A model generated the notes under the pieces. It was not told where the DNA came from. It made no database searches and saw only the letters and a list, made by a program, of their open reading frames with translations. A stretch of DNA of 64,000 bases from Prochlorococcus sp. AG-388-A01 (GTDB lineage Bacteria > Cyanobacteriota > Cyanobacteriia > PCC-6307 > Cyanobiaceae). Below are positions 63,263 through 64,000 of the stretch, piece by piece; the stretch's first letter is position 1; every line of letters starts with the position of its first letter. A program made the translations under genes and the position numbers. The stretch spans positions 240,211 to 304,210 of the forward strand of contig QCGK01000001.1 of NCBI GenBank assembly GCA_003279945.1. The letters are read 5' to 3'.

Positions 63263-64000
63263 ATATTCAAAGCATTTTTTAAAAATTGCTGAGATTTTTT
63301 AATTACTACTTCCTTAGTTTCAATATTTTTAAAACCATGTCCTTCATTTTCAAAAAAAATAGCTTCTGAATATTTATTATTACGAATCGATATTTCTTGA
63401 ATTTTATACGTTTGTTTATATGAAACAACAGAATCTTTTTTTCCATGAAACAATAAGATAGGTTTTTTTATTTTGTTAATTCGATTTATTGGCGATCTAT
63501 TTATGTAATCATCATGGTTTTTTGCATAATCTCCTACCAAAGAATTTAAATAATCTTTTTCAAACCTATGGGTGTTGTAATGCATATCCTTAAGATCAAT
63601 AACAGGATATTTACAAATTGCAGCTTTAAAAATAGACCCATCAAACAAGCAATTTAGAGCGGTAAATCCACCAGCACTATTACCGAAAATTACTACTTTT
63701 TTACTATCAACTAGATCTAACTTAATTAATTCAAGAGTAAGTGCTTTGCAATCATAAGAATCAACAATACCCCACTTATAGTTCAATCTCTCTCTATACA
63801 ATTTCCCAAAACCAGATGATCCTCCATAATTAACTTCAGCAACAAAAAATCCTTTGGCAGTCCAATATTGAACTTCAGCATTATACGAGCCATCAAATAA
63901 TGAAGTTGGCCCACTATGAGCTCTAACAAAGAGTGGTGGTTTACTAAATTTTTCAACAAGCGGTCTATACAGAAAAGAATGAGTACATTTATCTTCAAAA
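63259..64000 (-). CDS. S9-type serine peptidase/esterase, C-terminal part (partial)
   Basis: The reading frame is open from 63259 to the right window edge with no start codon, so the N-terminal part (a beta-propeller in this family) is outside. Visible alpha/beta-hydrolase features: VNYGGSSGFGKLYRERL oxyanion strand, nucleophile GNSAGGFTAL, Asp in FHGKKDSVV and His in EGHGFKN. The YRERLN-x-x-WG-x-x-D segment is typical of prolyl oligopeptidase relatives. Confidence 0.88.
   Translation of the reverse strand, partial: FEDKCTHSFLYRPLVEKFSKPPLFVRAHSGPTSLFDGSYNAEVQYWTAKGFFVAEVNYGGSSGFGKLYRERLNYKWGIVDSYDCKALTLELIKLDLVDSKKVVIFGNSAGGFTALNCLFDGSIFKAAICKYPVIDLKDMHYNTHRFEKDYLNSLVGDYAKNHDDYINRSPINRINKIKKPILLFHGKKDSVVSYKQTYKIQEISIRNNKYSEAIFFENEGHGFKNIETKEVVIKKSQQFLKNALNI

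Noticed and set aside
63783..63998. A separate 71-aa minus-strand frame at the right edge
   Set aside because: The peptidase frame itself continues through this region to the window end with family motifs (NYGGSSGFG), so the other frame is a shadow and no frameshift is needed.

Overview
The window is almost certainly from a high-light-adapted Prochlorococcus. The DNA is very AT-rich, genes are tightly packed with many 1-14 bp overlaps, and the content is that of an oxygenic picocyanobacterium: the clock output regulator RpaA, zeta-carotene desaturase, NDH-1 subunit NdhO, a CRR7-type NDH-1 factor, a high-light-inducible protein, a PetL-like peptide, the UPF0367, DUF3120, DUF2973 and DUF751 families, and a sufBCDS operon. 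Most genes are ordinary housekeeping genes. No strain can be named from the sequence alone.

Layout. 1-2808: end of a copper P1B-ATPase, tmk, holB, and rpaA on the opposite strand. 2809-8968: a flexible stretch with a picocyanobacterial hypothetical gene, a pair of 80-bp-spaced repeats upstream of a frameshifted small gene, and a three-gene minus-strand operon coding for a GrpE-like protein, a divergent 831-aa Hsp70 and a membrane-anchored J-like protein. 8969-14864: an accessory block lying between the 3' ends of two convergent tRNA genes, tRNA-Ala(GGC) and tRNA-Asn(GTT). It holds a FkbM methyltransferase flanked by a 16-bp direct repeat and followed by a tRNA-Ala 3' remnant, then a 907-aa fusion (AAC(3)-like acyltransferase, FkbH, acyl carrier protein) divergent from a SAM methyltransferase. 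This looks like a surface-glycan modification island delivered by tRNA-targeted mobile elements.

14865-35200: core metabolism, including an ECF/Cbi-type ATPase, cysK, a J-domain protein, ndhO, a TIGR01777 epimerase, an LpxB-like transferase, an A-type Fe-S carrier, crtQ, hemD, rbfA, a GST, aroK, a tandem 6-pyruvoyl-tetrahydropterin synthase fusion with a RibD_C reductase, rimO, VKOR and nadB. 35200-45714: a radical-SAM/PDZ protein, a TolC-like protein, inositol monophosphatase, a BrkB family protein, an Hli gene, small cyanobacterial proteins, HtrA, an ABC-F ATPase, a Nif11-like peptide and a ribbon-helix-helix protein. 45721-50924: a minus-strand ion-transport and respiratory cluster (NDH-2, SLC13 permease, KtrB-type channel, TrkA-type regulator). 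50999-58441: cysH, coaX, bcp, a phosphopantetheinyl transferase, rarA, pgm and a DUF4912 protein. 58538-63262: sufB, sufC, sufD and sufS. A serine peptidase of the S9 type runs off the right edge.

The two most interesting systems are the compact alternative Hsp70 triad at 4192-8598 and the single-chain acyl-activating, carrying and transferring enzyme at 10477-13200. The latter could be primed by the phosphopantetheinyl transferase at 52891-53544. All functional links are inferred from sequence motifs and neighbourhood; no database search was run.
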